64,000 bases of DNA. Source: Vibrio sinaloensis (GTDB taxonomy: Bacteria > Pseudomonadota > Gammaproteobacteria > Enterobacterales > Vibrionaceae). Shown in pieces: positions 1 to 8,526 of the stretch (positions within the stretch are counted from its first letter, which is position 1; each line of letters opens with the position of its first letter). The stretch spans positions 49,552 to 113,551 of the forward strand of contig NZ_JWLV01000020.1 in assembly GCF_000808535.1 (NCBI RefSeq). The letters are read 5' to 3'. The notes under the pieces were generated by a model. It did not search any database. It saw nothing but the letters and a program-made list of their open reading frames with translations, and was not told where the DNA came from. A program made the translations under genes and the position numbers.

Positions 1-1
1 A

Positions 2-202
2 ATCCCCGTGCGTTACCCCATCTATATTGCGATGATGGCCATTGCTCGTTACATCACTCTAGGTATGAAAGAGATGGATGCGATGTTGGTGGTTTGGCTG
101 TCAGTAGCGGCATTTATTCTTGCCGCAGCCACGCTACTGATTCGTGTTGGTCACCATTACTGGCCATATGTTGATAGAAATACGCTGGAAAAAGATGAAT
201 AA
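2..202 (+). CDS. psiE: PsiE-family membrane protein, C-terminal part only
   Basis: The reading frame is open from base 2, so the gene begins before the window and only about 66 C-terminal residues are present. They contain the RYPIYIAMMAIARY stretch, which resembles the FPLRYFVYIGITAIVR segment of E. coli PsiE, then a second hydrophobic helix (VVWLSVAAFILAAATLLI). PsiE is a small phosphate-starvation-inducible inner-membrane protein of uncertain biochemical role. The internal ATG at base 8 is not a credible start because similarity and the open frame continue upstream. A bidirectional terminator follows and separates it from the convergent yicC gene. Confidence 0.7.
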   Translation: MPVRYPIYIAMMAIARYITLGMKEMDAMLVVWLSVAAFILAAATLLIRVGHHYWPYVDRNTLEKDE

Positions 203-228
203 CCGGCGGAGTGATAAAGGTTAAAAAG

Positions 229-258
229 AAAGGGGCGATAGATATCGCCCCTTTTTAC
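229..258. terminator. Bidirectional terminator between psiE and yicC
   Basis: A perfect 12-bp inverted repeat (AAAGGGGCGATA, 2-base loop, TATCGCCCCTTT) spans 229–254. It runs into T-rich sequence on the + strand and into CTTTTT on the - strand, so it can end transcription of both convergent genes. Confidence 0.85.
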
Positions 259-284
259 GTCTCTTGAGATGTCACCGACAGTGA

Positions 285-1151
285 CTATTCAATATTTTGG
301 ATCTGCTCACGCATTTGCTCAATCAGAACTTTCAGCTCAACACCAGATGCGGTGATGTCTGTGCTGATTGACTTAGAAGCCAGTGTGTTTGACTCGCGGT
401 TAAACTCTTGCATCATAAAGTCTAAACGGCGACCGACCGCGCCACCTTTCTTCAAGATATTAGTGGTTTCTTTGACATGAGAGTCTAGGCGATCAAGCTC
501 TTCAGCAACGTCTGATTTTTGTGCTAGTAGAATCAGTTCTTGTTCAACGCGTGAAGAGTCTAATTCAACTTTTGCGTCTTCAAGCTTAGTGAACAGACGC
601 TCACGTTGCCATTCTAGAATCTCAGGCATGCGCGCACGCACTTTCACCACTTCTTCTGTGATGGCATCTAAGCGCTGAACGATAAGCGCTTTCATGTTTT
701 CGCCTTCACGGCCACGCGCTTCGATAAACTCGCTAAGCGCAGCATCAAAAGCGGCCAGCAAATCTTTATTGACGGCGTCCATGTCTTGCTCTGGTGTTTC
801 CATCACACCTGGCCAGTTCATGATTTGGAATGGGTTAAGACGGCTCTCATCACCAGACAATGCCATTACCTGATTTGCCGCGCTGATGACTTGTTTCGCC
901 AAGTCTTCGTTGATGGTCAATTCGCCTTTTGCTGCTGGGTTGGCTTCAAAACGGAGCGCACATTCAACCTTACCGCGAGCAAGGCGCTTGCGAAAACGCT
1001 CACGCAATACTGGCTCTAGGCCGCGGAATTGCTCTGGCAAGCGGAAGTAGGTTTCCAGGTAGCGTTGGTTAACACTACGAATTTCCCATACGGCGCTGCC
1101 CCAATCGCCTTTTGCTTCTTTACGAGCATAAGCCGTCATACTGTAGATCAT
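285..1151 (-). CDS. yicC: YicC family endoribonuclease
   Basis: This encodes a 288-residue protein beginning MIYSMTAYARK, the typical YicC N-terminus, and ending in a conserved tail (SKSISTDITASGVELKVLIEQMREQIQNIE in the family, read here as contiguous codons to the stop). YicC proteins are now regarded as RNA endonucleases affecting small-RNA stability. The longest open frame starts at 1256, but the ATG at 1151 has an AGGA ribosome site (CAGGAAAATTCG then ATG) and gives the usual family length. The gene is divergent from rph, sharing a roughly 140-base promoter region, as in many gammaproteobacteria. Confidence 0.92.
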   Translation of the reverse strand: MIYSMTAYARKEAKGDWGSAVWEIRSVNQRYLETYFRLPEQFRGLEPVLRERFRKRLARGKVECALRFEANPAAKGELTINEDLAKQVISAANQVMALSGDESRLNPFQIMNWPGVMETPEQDMDAVNKDLLAAFDAALSEFIEARGREGENMKALIVQRLDAITEEVVKVRARMPEILEWQRERLFTKLEDAKVELDSSRVEQELILLAQKSDVAEELDRLDSHVKETTNILKKGGAVGRRLDFMMQEFNRESNTLASKSISTDITASGVELKVLIEQMREQIQNIE

Positions 1152-1293
1152 CGAATTTTCCTGTTTAATCATCTTTGAAAATAACGCGAGGCAATAGTAG
1201 CACAGATCTGAGACGGATAGCTTTGAAGAGCAAACTTCGCTATAATCCTGCTCCAACCAAAAACGTCTCCCCCTTCATATAAGGTAGATGCCA

Positions 1294-2010
1294 ATGCGTC
1301 CAAACGATCGCAAGGCGGATCAAGTTCGCCCAATCAAAATTACTCGTAACTACACAGCTTATGCAGAAGGTTCTGTATTGGTCGAATTCGGCAATACAAA
1401 AGTACTTTGTAATGCGACCGTTGAAGAGAACGTTCCGCGCTGGCTAAAAGGTCAGGGTAAGGGCTGGGTAACCGCTGAATACGGCATGCTTCCACGCTCT
1501 ACACATTCGCGTATGCGTCGTGAAGCGGCAAGCGGCAAGCAAGGTGGTCGTACGATGGAAATCCAACGTCTGATTGCTCGTAGCTTACGCGCGGTAGTTG
1601 ACCTAGAAGCGATGGGCGAAATCATGGTGACGGTAGACTGTGATGTAATCCAAGCGGATGGCGGTACGCGTACTGCGTCTATCTCTGGTGCGAGCGTTGC
1701 GATGGCAGATGCATTCCAACACTTAGTAGAGAAAGGCAAGCTAAAAGCGAACCCAATGAAAGGCCATGTAGCTGCCGTTTCTGTGGGCATTCTAGGCGAA
1801 GACATTCTTTGTGACCTTGAGTACACAGAAGATTCAGCAGCCGATACCGACATGAACGTAGTGATGACTGAAGATGGTCGCATGATTGAAGTTCAAGGTA
1901 CGGCAGAGGGCGAACCGTTCACCCACGCTGAGCTGATGAAGTTGCTGGAGTCGGCGACCAAAGGTATTACCGAGATCGTCGCGGCGCAGAAGGCGGCGTT
2001 AGAAAATTAA
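1294..2010 (+). CDS. rph: Ribonuclease PH
   Basis: This is a phosphorolytic 3'-to-5' exoribonuclease that trims tRNA 3' ends, acting as a hexameric ring in the cytoplasm. The 238-residue product follows the E. coli protein closely: [14 protein letters not shown] start, [11 protein letters not shown], the phosphate-site arginine region [14 protein letters not shown], and [15 protein letters not shown]. The ATG at 1294 is preferred over the in-frame ATG at 1288 because AAGG at 1281–1284 lies 9 bases from 1294 but only 3 from 1288, and because the family begins MRP. A strong terminator follows, so pyrE probably has its own control. In frame and full length, unlike the frameshifted rph of some E. 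coli K-12 lines. Confidence 0.97.
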   Translation: MRPNDRKADQVRPIKITRNYTAYAEGSVLVEFGNTKVLCNATVEENVPRWLKGQGKGWVTAEYGMLPRSTHSRMRREAASGKQGGRTMEIQRLIARSLRAVVDLEAMGEIMVTVDCDVIQADGGTRTASISGASVAMADAFQHLVEKGKLKANPMKGHVAAVSVGILGEDILCDLEYTEDSAADTDMNVVMTEDGRMIEVQGTAEGEPFTHAELMKLLESATKGITEIVAAQKAALEN

Positions 2011-2017
2011 TTTTTAG

Positions 2018-2050
2018 ATAGCTCCCAATTGGGGGCTATTTTTTTATTTT
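2018..2050 (+). terminator. Rho-independent terminator after rph
   Basis: A 9-bp stem (ATAGCTCCC / GGGGGCTAT, one G·T pair) with an AATT loop spans 2018–2039 and is followed by a T-rich tract to about 2050. It lies 8 bases after the rph stop codon and upstream of pyrE. Confidence 0.88.
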
Positions 2051-2101
2051 CGTCATAGATAGCATTGCAGCGTTGTTAACTGCACGCTTTCCACCTAATC
2101 A

Positions 2102-2216
2102 CATAGGTTCCCTATGCTCATAGGGCTGAAAGCGCTTGTTGCCTAGCTGCCAAGCCATCTATTTAGAAAATGTTTCTTTATGTTATGAACCGTCTAGAAA
2201 ACTAGACCTTTTATTT
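2102..2216 (+). promoter_or_regulatory. pyrE leader with mutually exclusive hairpins
   Basis: Three copies of a short palindromic unit overlap here. CATAGG (2102–2107) can pair with CCTATG (2111–2116), and CCCTATG (2110–2116) can instead pair with CATAGGG (2119–2125), so the two stems compete. A weak hairpin GTCTAG–AAAA–CTAGAC (2192–2207) is followed by CTTTTATTT just before the pyrE ribosome site. pyrE of enterobacteria is attenuated by UTP; whether this leader works that way is inference, since the last stem is only 6 bp and AT-rich. Confidence 0.4.
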
Positions 2217-2228
2217 AGAGAGAAAGTA

Positions 2229-2870
2229 ATGAAAGCATACCAGCGTGAATTTATTGAGTTTGCACTAGAGAAAGAAGTCCTAAAATTTGGCGAGTTTACC
2301 TTAAAGTCTGGCCGTAAGAGTCCGTACTTCTTTAACGCTGGTCTTTTCAATACGGGTCGTGACTTAGCGCGTCTAGGTCGCTTCTACGCAGCAGCGCTAG
2401 CGGATTCTGGCATTGAGTTTGATGTGCTATTTGGCCCTGCGTACAAAGGCATCCCAATTGCGACGACGACAGCGGTTGCACTAGCGGATCACCACGATGT
2501 AGATACGCCATATTGCTTTAACCGTAAAGAAGCGAAAGATCACGGTGAAGGTGGCAACCTAGTGGGTAGCGCACTGGAAGGTCGTATCATGCTGGTGGAT
2601 GACGTGATTACTGCGGGTACGGCAATCCGTGAGTCAATGGAAATCATCCAAGCAAATGGTGCAGACCTAGCGGGTGTTTTGGTTGCGATTGACCGCCAAG
2701 AGAAAGGCAAAGGTGAGCTGTCTGCAATCCAAGAAGTTGAGCGTGACTTTGGCTGTGCAATTATCTCAATTGTTAGCCTAACTGACTTAGTGACCTTCCT
2801 AGAAGAGAAAGGCACTGACGCAGAGCACCTAGAGGCAGTCAAAGCCTACCGCGCTGAGTACGGCATCTAA
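2229..2870 (+). CDS. pyrE: Orotate phosphoribosyltransferase
   Basis: This enzyme converts orotate and PRPP to orotidine 5'-monophosphate in de novo pyrimidine synthesis. The 213-residue length equals E. coli PyrE. Visible family features are the [16 protein letters not shown] substrate region near residues 20–35, [10 protein letters not shown], and the PRPP-binding motif [12 protein letters not shown]. The frame stays open upstream to 2136, but the ATG at 2229 follows an AGAGAGAAAG ribosome site and matches the conserved [13 protein letters not shown] start, so the upstream 31 codons are not counted as coding. Confidence 0.97.
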   Translation: MKAYQREFIEFALEKEVLKFGEFTLKSGRKSPYFFNAGLFNTGRDLARLGRFYAAALADSGIEFDVLFGPAYKGIPIATTTAVALADHHDVDTPYCFNRKEAKDHGEGGNLVGSALEGRIMLVDDVITAGTAIRESMEIIQANGADLAGVLVAIDRQEKGKGELSAIQEVERDFGCAIISIVSLTDLVTFLEEKGTDAEHLEAVKAYRAEYGI

Positions 2871-2893
2871 GTTGTTGAACCACTGGTAAGACT

Positions 2894-2927
2894 AAAAAGG
2901 CATCCTGTTGGATGCCTTTTTTGTTTT
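2894..2927. terminator. Bidirectional terminator between pyrE and the GT9 gene
   Basis: GGCATCC (2899–2905) pairs with GGATGCC (2910–2916) across a TGTT loop, with flanking A5 and T6 tracts giving a terminator in both directions. The T tract runs into the stop codon region of the convergent gene ending at 2926. Confidence 0.88.
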
Positions 2928-3894
2928 AACTAAGAGTTAATAGTTGTGTATGGGCTAGTCGATACACTTTATCCACGCTGATTGCGTCGATGGACTTCTT
3001 TTGCTCTGGTGGCGTGACAGTCCACGAGTGTTCATGGCTATAGAACCATTCCTGCATTGTTTTGTAGGGTGAGTTTTTCTCATTACTCCATCCCCAAACT
3101 GTGATAACCGGAGTTCCAACCATCTGGAAAATATGTCCGGGGCCACAATCATTGGTCACAGATAAGCAAGACGTCTTCGCGATGTTTATCAATTCTGGGA
3201 CGCTCGGGCAAACATAGATATTTACGTCTTTCCTATTCATTTTTTTAGGGATATCCTTCTCTAGTACCGCCTCGTCGGGCCCGAGAATGATATTCACGCG
3301 ATGGATGGTATCCGATGTTTTGGTTAGCTTGTCTGCAAGTTCCAAGTAATTGTTTATTGGCCACTTCTTGAAGTCACCTGCACCTCCACAAGGCAGTAAG
3401 GTAAGCGCGTCTAATCGACCATCTTCATTACTTTCTGTCAGTGTGCCAATGACTTCCGGTATAAAATTTGTGCCATGTACATTGTTTAAAAGTGATAGAT
3501 GAGAGTTGGCAATGTACTGCAAGCCTTTAGAGATTTTAAAATGCTTGTCATAAAAAAAACGATGGTAGCTCTTGTCGCTGTGACCATAGGTTTTCTTGGT
3601 TTTACACAGCGCCATCGCTAAGTGCACTTTTTCTGAGCCGGAGTACAAGTTATAAATGTGGGTGTAATTATGCTTGTTTAACTGGCTGACAATCTTTGGC
3701 AGATTAAATGATTTATAGTTAACAAATTCATCGACAACACCCAGTGACGCAAAGTGTTTGCTGTTTTCCACTTTTGTCCATATTGATACCTTGGCATCAG
3801 GATAGACGGTTTTTAAACACGTGAGAAAAGGAATTTGCGTCATTACGTTTCCGAAGTGACGACGACTCGGAACAAATACGGCAATATTAGTCAT
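2926..3894 (-). CDS. Glycosyltransferase family 9 (heptosyltransferase-like) protein
   Basis: A 322-residue GT9-type protein. The N-terminus (IAVFVPSRRHFGNVMTQIPF) has the layout of ADP-heptose:LPS heptosyltransferases, in which a nucleotide-sugar site is preceded by a GD/GN–xxx–P segment, and the C-terminal half has NDCGPGH and GTPVITVWG, matching the GT9 DSGPGHxA–GTP signature except that serine is replaced by cysteine. It is the last gene of an slmA–lpxL–GT9 operon (17-base gap to lpxL), which suggests a role in LPS core assembly. The acceptor and donor cannot be assigned; heptose is likely by family but not certain. It is one of three GT9 genes in this window. Confidence 0.75.
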   Translation of the reverse strand: MTNIAVFVPSRRHFGNVMTQIPFLTCLKTVYPDAKVSIWTKVENSKHFASLGVVDEFVNYKSFNLPKIVSQLNKHNYTHIYNLYSGSEKVHLAMALCKTKKTYGHSDKSYHRFFYDKHFKISKGLQYIANSHLSLLNNVHGTNFIPEVIGTLTESNEDGRLDALTLLPCGGAGDFKKWPINNYLELADKLTKTSDTIHRVNIILGPDEAVLEKDIPKKMNRKDVNIYVCPSVPELINIAKTSCLSVTNDCGPGHIFQMVGTPVITVWGWSNEKNSPYKTMQEWFYSHEHSWTVTPPEQKKSIDAISVDKVYRLAHTQLLTLS

Positions 3895-3911
3895 ACACTG
3901 TAATAGATAGC

Positions 3912-4868
3912 TTAAGTTAAGTTTTTATAGCGAACACCTTTTTCCAAAGATGCGTCCTGCATGGTTTTAAATCGTTTGTGTACCCACATCCATTGATCGA
4001 GTCCTCTTAAGATGACTTTCTCGATGGCTTGGTTCATCACAATTGCTGCACCTTCCGCATCCTTGCGCGGAAACGCAGCGCTAAACTCATCATCAACTTG
4101 AAGAGTATAGCTTGCTCCTTTTCTAAAGCTTGATGCTGTCACGACCGCGCATTTACTGGCATCTATGAGTACGCCAGTGCCAGATGTGGTACACGCATCT
4201 TCTACTGCAAAGAAAGGGACGAAAACGGAGTTACGACGGCCATAATCATGATCGGGCAAATACCACAAGCGGTCGCCTCTGCGTAATATTTTCAGCATAC
4301 CTTTTACGTTCTTACGGTCTACCATTTTATTACCGCAACGTGTTCTTCCCCAGGTTTGGATAAAATCATACGCGGGGTTGTCATGTGGTCGATAAACGCC
4401 ATATCCGGGTGCAAAGGTAGCGAATGCTCGGGCGGTTATTTCCAAATTAAGCGCATGTGTGCAAACAACTAAGACCCCTTTTTTGTTCTGATCCAACTCT
4501 ATGATTGGTTCAATGTTTTGAAATTTGATAAGACGCTTGAAACGCCATTCAGGCCAAAACCATGCAATACCCGTCTCTATTAATGCCATGCCGGTATTTT
4601 TAAGGTTCTCTTCGGCCAGTTGCTCTCGCTCGGACTTATCCATTTCTGGAAATGCCAGCTCTAAGTTACGTCTAACAATGGCAACACGTTTTTTCGCAAA
4701 CCTTGGTGCCAGTGAGCCAATACCACGACCGATGGCTAACAAGAGTCGGTATGGAAGCACAGTGACGACGAACGCGAGTAGGCCAAAGCTAAGCCAAACC
4801 CCCCAAAACTTAGGCAATAAAAAGTGTTTAGAGAATTGAGGTGAATAGGTCGTATTATCTTGATTCAT
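3912..4868 (-). CDS. lpxL: Lipid A late acyltransferase, LpxL type
   Basis: This 318-residue inner-membrane enzyme belongs to the LpxL/LpxM/LpxP family, which transfers an acyl chain from acyl-ACP to Kdo2-lipid IVA. It has an N-terminal membrane anchor (about residues 24–50), the catalytic HX4E motif at H138–E143 (HALNLE), and the DHDYGRRNSVFVPFF block, which is close to LpxL of E. coli rather than LpxM. It sits 5 bases downstream of slmA and is probably co-transcribed with it. The chain length transferred cannot be read from sequence. A second family member of the HX4D type is encoded at 29651–30607. Confidence 0.88.
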   Translation of the reverse strand: MNQDNTTYSPQFSKHFLLPKFWGVWLSFGLLAFVVTVLPYRLLLAIGRGIGSLAPRFAKKRVAIVRRNLELAFPEMDKSEREQLAEENLKNTGMALIETGIAWFWPEWRFKRLIKFQNIEPIIELDQNKKGVLVVCTHALNLEITARAFATFAPGYGVYRPHDNPAYDFIQTWGRTRCGNKMVDRKNVKGMLKILRRGDRLWYLPDHDYGRRNSVFVPFFAVEDACTTSGTGVLIDASKCAVVTASSFRKGASYTLQVDDEFSAAFPRKDAEGAAIVMNQAIEKVILRGLDQWMWVHKRFKTMQDASLEKGVRYKNLT

Positions 4869-4873
4869 AGTGG

Positions 4874-5464
4874 TTACTTAATCTGCGCACTAAGTAGTGC
4901 CCAATATTCTTCGAAATTAGCCGTCGGCTGATATTTAAAGTCAGAGCGAACAAAGCGATTCAAACTGCCCTCGACCTGACCTAGCAATTGAGCCGCCAAG
5001 ATTTTTTCATCGACAGGGAAAGATTTACCTTCGCGTAGTTTTCTTTCACGAAGGATCTGACGCAATGACGTTTCGATACGCTCGTAGAGTTGGTTAATGC
5101 GCTCACGTAGTCGTTCGTTTTCAAACATCAGTGCGTGACCAGAGAGAATTCGACTTAAACCAGGGTTGCGCTCTGAGAAGGCTAAAATCAGCTGGAGTAC
5201 AAGGCGAATGCGGGTTAGCGTGTCTTTTTCTTCATCTAAAATACGGTTGATACGCGACATTAAAGACTCTTCGATAAATTCGATGAGACCTTCAAACATG
5301 CGTGCTTTGCTAGGAAAGTGGCGATACAACGCAGCTTCAGAGACTCCCACCTGCTTGGCGAGTTTTGCCGTTGTGATGCGAGACGCGCCTTCATTGGACT
5401 CCAGCATCTCTGCAAGTGCCTGTAAAATTTCTTCTCGGCGGTTGGTTTTTCTTGTGCCTGCCAT
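4874..5464 (-). CDS. slmA: Nucleoid occlusion factor SlmA
   Basis: SlmA is a TetR-like DNA-binding protein that binds chromosomal SBS sites and blocks FtsZ ring assembly over the nucleoid. The product is 196 residues, the family's usual length, with the helix-turn-helix around residues 28–55 ([20 protein letters not shown]) and a conserved C-terminal dimer domain ([20 protein letters not shown] region). The ATG at 5464 follows an AAGGAAAG ribosome site. It heads an operon with lpxL and the GT9 gene and lies downstream of coaBC on the same strand, separated by about 98 bases that contain a large inverted repeat. Confidence 0.95.
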   Translation of the reverse strand: MAGTRKTNRREEILQALAEMLESNEGASRITTAKLAKQVGVSEAALYRHFPSKARMFEGLIEFIEESLMSRINRILDEEKDTLTRIRLVLQLILAFSERNPGLSRILSGHALMFENERLRERINQLYERIETSLRQILRERKLREGKSFPVDEKILAAQLLGQVEGSLNRFVRSDFKYQPTANFEEYWALLSAQIK

Positions 5465-5497
5465 GAATACTTTCCTTTTTTACCCGTACTGAATAAC

Positions 5498-5529
5498 GAC
5501 TATAGGCTCGCCTAAACGAGCCTAAAGTC
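5498..5529. repeat. Inverted repeat between coaBC and slmA
   Basis: GACTATAGGCTCG (5498–5510) and CGAGCCTAAAGTC (5517–5529) form a 13-bp stem with a single mismatch and a 6-base loop. Neither side has a convincing T tract, so it is a poor rho-independent terminator. It lies about 34 bases upstream of slmA and may be an operator or processing signal; this is inference. Confidence 0.6.
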
Positions 5530-5562
5530 AAACAACCTTTGTGAAATGCTTTATTTTTTTGC

Positions 5563-6762
5563 TTATAGCTTGCCAGCGATGGTCATCATAATTTGACGAG
5601 CAATGAGCTGTTTGCTGGCAAGAGTAAGTGATTGCTCACCATCTTTCCAGTATACGGTGATTGCGTTATCGTTGCTATTAAAGCCTTGGCCTTCAAGCGA
5701 GACATCGTTAGCACAAATCATATCCAAATTCTTCTTGGCGAGTTTTGTGCGTGCGTAATGAGCGACGTCTTGTGTTTCTGCTGCAAAACCAACCGTAAAC
5801 GGGCGAGATACTTCGAGCGCAGCTACCGACGCAATAATGTCTGGGTTTTTCACCATAGTGACGGTCATTTTGTCACTGTCATCGGTTTTTTTGATTTTCT
5901 GCTCAGCGATACTGTCAGGTCGATAATCAGCAACCGCTGCGCAGCCAATAAAGATATCGTGCTTGGTCGCTTGCGTCATTGCTGCCGTATGCATAGCTAG
6001 GGCGCTGTCTACGTTAATACGCTCAACGCCAAATGGGGTAGGTAAAGCAACGGGCCCTGCGATCAGGGTGACATTGGCGCCAAGTTGTTGCGCAGCCTGT
6101 GCTAGAGCAAAGCCCATTTTCCCTGAGCTATGATTGGAAATGTAGCGTACAGGATCAATCGCCTCTCGAGTTGGTCCGGCGGTAATCACAACAGATTTGC
6201 CCTCTAAAGGCTTGTCTGAGAAAAACTGCTCACAATGCTCAACCAGCTGCATGGGTTCTAACATGCGACCTGGACCGACATCACCACACGCTTGTTCACC
6301 CGCCGCTGGGCCCCAAATTGCCATACCACGACGTTGTAAGGTCGCGATGTTTTCTTGAGTTGCGATGTTTAAGTACATCTGTTGATTCATGGCCGGAGAG
6401 ACAGCAATCGGTGCGTCGGTCGCTAAAACCAGTGTCGTTAGCAGGTCATTCCCCATGCCAGCAGACATACGAGCGATGAGATCCGCCGTTGCAGGTGCCA
6501 GCAAGACTAAGTCAGCCCATTTGGCGAGCTCAATGTGACCCATCGATGCTTCAGCCGCAGGGTCGAGTAAGCTGTCTGAGACGGGACGCCCAGAGACCGC
6601 CTGCATGGTCAGCGGAGTAATAAACTCTTTGGCTGCCTTGGTCATAACGACTTGTACTTCGGCTCCGCGCTCGATAAGACGACGAGTGAGCTCTGCACAT
6701 TTATACGCCGCGATTCCGCCGCTGATGCCCAGTAGGATCTTTTTTCCCGCTAATGTTTGCAT
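5563..6762 (-). CDS. coaBC: Bifunctional phosphopantothenoylcysteine decarboxylase / phosphopantothenate–cysteine ligase
   Basis: CoaBC catalyses two coenzyme A steps: ligation of cysteine to 4'-phosphopantothenate (CoaB, C-terminal) and decarboxylation to 4'-phosphopantetheine (CoaC, N-terminal, FMN-dependent). The 399-residue protein starts [21 protein letters not shown], has the flavoprotein segment [10 protein letters not shown], the [10 protein letters not shown] loop with the catalytic cysteine, and the CoaB segment [18 protein letters not shown]. The ATG at 6762 has GGAG 8 bases upstream; the longer open frame to 6801 lacks this support. It is upstream of slmA on the same strand and divergent from radC. 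Confidence 0.96.
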   Translation of the reverse strand: MQTLAGKKILLGISGGIAAYKCAELTRRLIERGAEVQVVMTKAAKEFITPLTMQAVSGRPVSDSLLDPAAEASMGHIELAKWADLVLLAPATADLIARMSAGMGNDLLTTLVLATDAPIAVSPAMNQQMYLNIATQENIATLQRRGMAIWGPAAGEQACGDVGPGRMLEPMQLVEHCEQFFSDKPLEGKSVVITAGPTREAIDPVRYISNHSSGKMGFALAQAAQQLGANVTLIAGPVALPTPFGVERINVDSALAMHTAAMTQATKHDIFIGCAAVADYRPDSIAEQKIKKTDDSDKMTVTMVKNPDIIASVAALEVSRPFTVGFAAETQDVAHYARTKLAKKNLDMICANDVSLEGQGFNSNDNAITVYWKDGEQSLTLASKQLIARQIMMTIAGKL

Positions 6763-6987
6763 GAGGATCTCCGTAAATTTTGCTGCGCGATAAGATAACA
6801 CGCCTCATGTTTATGTGCCTAGTGAGTGATTGGTGCACAATGTGGTACTGGTCACCAATACTACGACTTAGTGAGTAGTGACCGAAGGTGGGGAGTTTAT
6901 ATTGCCTCGCATTGACGATTATTGATCAGGATCTGTGGATGGTTTTACGAAACTCTGTAGCTCTGTTTTGTTATTGCCGAGCCAGTT

Positions 6988-7656
6988 ATGCGATCCCTAC
7001 CTTCTGAATCTATGCCGCGAGAGAAGTTGATTTCTCATGGCCCCCACGCTTTGACCGATGCGGAGTTACTCGCCATTTTTCTGCGAACAGGCACTAAAGG
7101 AATGAATGTTATTGAGCTATCGGACTTTTTGCTCAAAGATTTTGGCTCGCTACGTAAGTTGTTTGGCGCAAGCAAAGAGGAGTTTTGCCAACACAAGGGG
7201 TTGGGCACGGCGAAGTACGTTCAGTTACAGGCGGTGTTAGAGTTAACGCAGCGCTATCTATCTGAAACTTTGCAGAGAGGCGATGCATTAACCAGCCCTG
7301 AGCAAACCAAACTTTACTTATCAGGGCTGCTTAGAGATAAGCAAAGGGAAGAGTTTTATGTTCTCTATTTAGACAATCAGCATCGCGTTATTGTTGGAGA
7401 GTCGCTATTTCAAGGGACAATCGACGCAGCATCAGTTTATCCAAGAGAGGTGGTCAAACGCGCATTGGAGCACAATGCCGCAGCTTTGATTCTAGCCCAC
7501 AATCACCCGTCAGGCGTTGCGGAGCCTAGCCAGAGCGACCGACGTATTACCCGGCGAATCAGTGACGCTTTGGCGCTGGTGGACGTTCGAATCCTGGACC
7601 ATTTTGTCGTTGGTGATGGGGAGATTGTTTCCTTCGCAGAACGTGGTTGGATTTAA
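6988..7656 (+). CDS. radC: RadC/YicR family JAMM-domain protein
   Basis: A 222-residue protein with an N-terminal helix–hairpin–helix-like region (HKGLGTAKY, about residues 69–77) and a C-terminal JAMM metalloprotease-like domain carrying HNHPSG at 171–176 and a downstream aspartate (SQSD, D184). Despite the name, RadC-family proteins are not firmly tied to DNA repair; the biochemical role is unresolved. The MPREKL motif at residue 9 is the conserved family start region, so the ATG at 6988 is plausible although no strong ribosome site is visible. It is divergent from coaBC and lies upstream of rpmB in the order typical for gammaproteobacteria. Confidence 0.9.
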   Translation: MRSLPSESMPREKLISHGPHALTDAELLAIFLRTGTKGMNVIELSDFLLKDFGSLRKLFGASKEEFCQHKGLGTAKYVQLQAVLELTQRYLSETLQRGDALTSPEQTKLYLSGLLRDKQREEFYVLYLDNQHRVIVGESLFQGTIDAASVYPREVVKRALEHNAAALILAHNHPSGVAEPSQSDRRITRRISDALALVDVRILDHFVVGDGEIVSFAERGWI

Positions 7657-7669
7657 ATCACATTTTTAG

Positions 7670-7697
7670 TTGTGAGTTCGCTGAATTCTGCTACAAT
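7670..7697 (+). promoter_or_regulatory. Candidate upstream rpmB promoter
   Basis: TTGTGA at 7670–7675 and TACAAT at 7692–7697 are separated by 16 bases, a plausible sigma-70 promoter shortly after the radC stop codon. Confidence 0.5.
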
Positions 7698-7776
7698 CGC
7701 CCGACATTTTTTAGCACATAAATCAGCTCTGCCTAAAAAAGATCACGAAAACCTGTAAAAAGGATCTGTTCGGGTC

Positions 7777-7805
7777 TTGAGCAATGCTACTCAAGTTAGT
7801 ATAAT
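7777..7805 (+). promoter_or_regulatory. Strong candidate rpmB-rpmG promoter
   Basis: TTGAGC at 7777–7782 and a consensus TATAAT at 7800–7805 are separated by exactly 17 bases. Transcription would start near 7812, leaving a roughly 120-base leader before the rpmB ATG. Confidence 0.75.
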
Positions 7806-7933
7806 GCGCGACCTTTGATAGCCTTGTATGGGTTTCCATAGCGGTATAAGACCTCGACATTCTTCTTAGAGAACTAGAGAGGTTCGGCCACCAAGGTTGA
7901 TATCGAGCTGAAACGATTTTGGAGAAGACATTC

Positions 7934-8170
7934 ATGTCACGAGTATGCCAAGTAACTGGTAAGCGTCCAGTAACGGGTAACAACCGTTCACACGCACGCA
8001 ATGCTACTAAGCGTCGTTTTCTGCCGAACCTACAAACTCATCGTTTCTGGGTAGAGAGCGAAAAACGTTTTGTTAAACTACGTCTATCTGCTAAAGGTAT
8101 GCGTATCATCGACAAGAAAGGCATCGATGCTGTTCTTGTTGATATCCGTGCAAACGGCGTAAACGTTTAA
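7934..8170 (+). CDS. rpmB: 50S ribosomal protein L28
   Basis: A 78-residue, very basic protein starting [17 protein letters not shown], the canonical L28 N-terminus, and lacking the four zinc-binding cysteines (a C-minus form). GGAG at 7921–7924 lies 9 bases before the ATG at 7934; the upstream in-frame ATG-like codon is not used. It is followed 13 bases later by rpmG, the conserved bicistronic arrangement. Confidence 0.98.
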   Translation: MSRVCQVTGKRPVTGNNRSHARNATKRRFLPNLQTHRFWVESEKRFVKLRLSAKGMRIIDKKGIDAVLVDIRANGVNV

Positions 8171-8183
8171 GAGGAAATAGACA

Positions 8184-8354
8184 ATGGCAAAGAAAGGCGT
8201 ACGTGAGAAAATCCGTCTAGTATCTTCTGCAGGTACTGGTCACTTCTACACGACTGATAAGAACAAGCGTAACATGCCAGGCAAATTTGAGATCAAAAAG
8301 TTTGATCCAGTAGTTCGCCAGCACGTTATGTACAAAGAAGCGAAAATCAAGTAA
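8184..8354 (+). CDS. rpmG: 50S ribosomal protein L33
   Basis: A 56-residue protein ([20 protein letters not shown] start, YKEAKIK end) that matches L33 of E. coli along its length and, like it, lacks zinc-ribbon cysteines. AGAGGAAA at 8170–8177 provides the ribosome site. It is co-transcribed with rpmB and followed by a strong terminator. Confidence 0.98.
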
Positions 8355-8394
8355 TTGATGCTTTTTTGAACTTCCCTCGGGAAGCGTGAATAGA

Positions 8395-8428
8395 AACCCA
8401 ACCATAGCAATGTGGTTGGGTTTTTTAT
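8395..8428 (+). terminator. Terminator after rpmB-rpmG
   Basis: AACCCAACCA (8395–8404) pairs perfectly with TGGTTGGGTT (8413–8422) and is followed by a T tract. A small TTCC-ctcg-GGAA hairpin at 8371–8384 lies just upstream. Confidence 0.92.
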
Positions 8429-8526
8429 TATCTGCTGTTTGCTGATGGTAAGGAAAGCCGGCATCTCGCCTGATCCCCTCTTTTCTGCTATTTTTGAGTC
8501 AATTAACAGCAGAGAGCAAAAATAAA

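Noticed and set aside
1452..1883. 143-residue open frame on the - strand inside rph
   Set aside because: It is the antisense shadow of a well-conserved gene, has arginine/serine-rich composition typical of shadow frames and no ribosome site.
2136..2228. In-frame N-terminal extension of pyrE by 31 codons
   Set aside because: The family start and a good ribosome site are at 2229; the extension overlaps leader hairpins and is not conserved in PyrE.
6871..6882. SlmA-binding-site-like sequence GTGAGTAGTGAC
   Set aside because: Ten of twelve positions match the E. coli SBS consensus, but a single two-mismatch hit of this length is expected by chance and the palindrome is broken.
7723..8001. 92-residue - strand frame over the rpmB promoter and start
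   Set aside because: It lies over a consensus promoter and conserved coding sequence; no homology or ribosome site seen.
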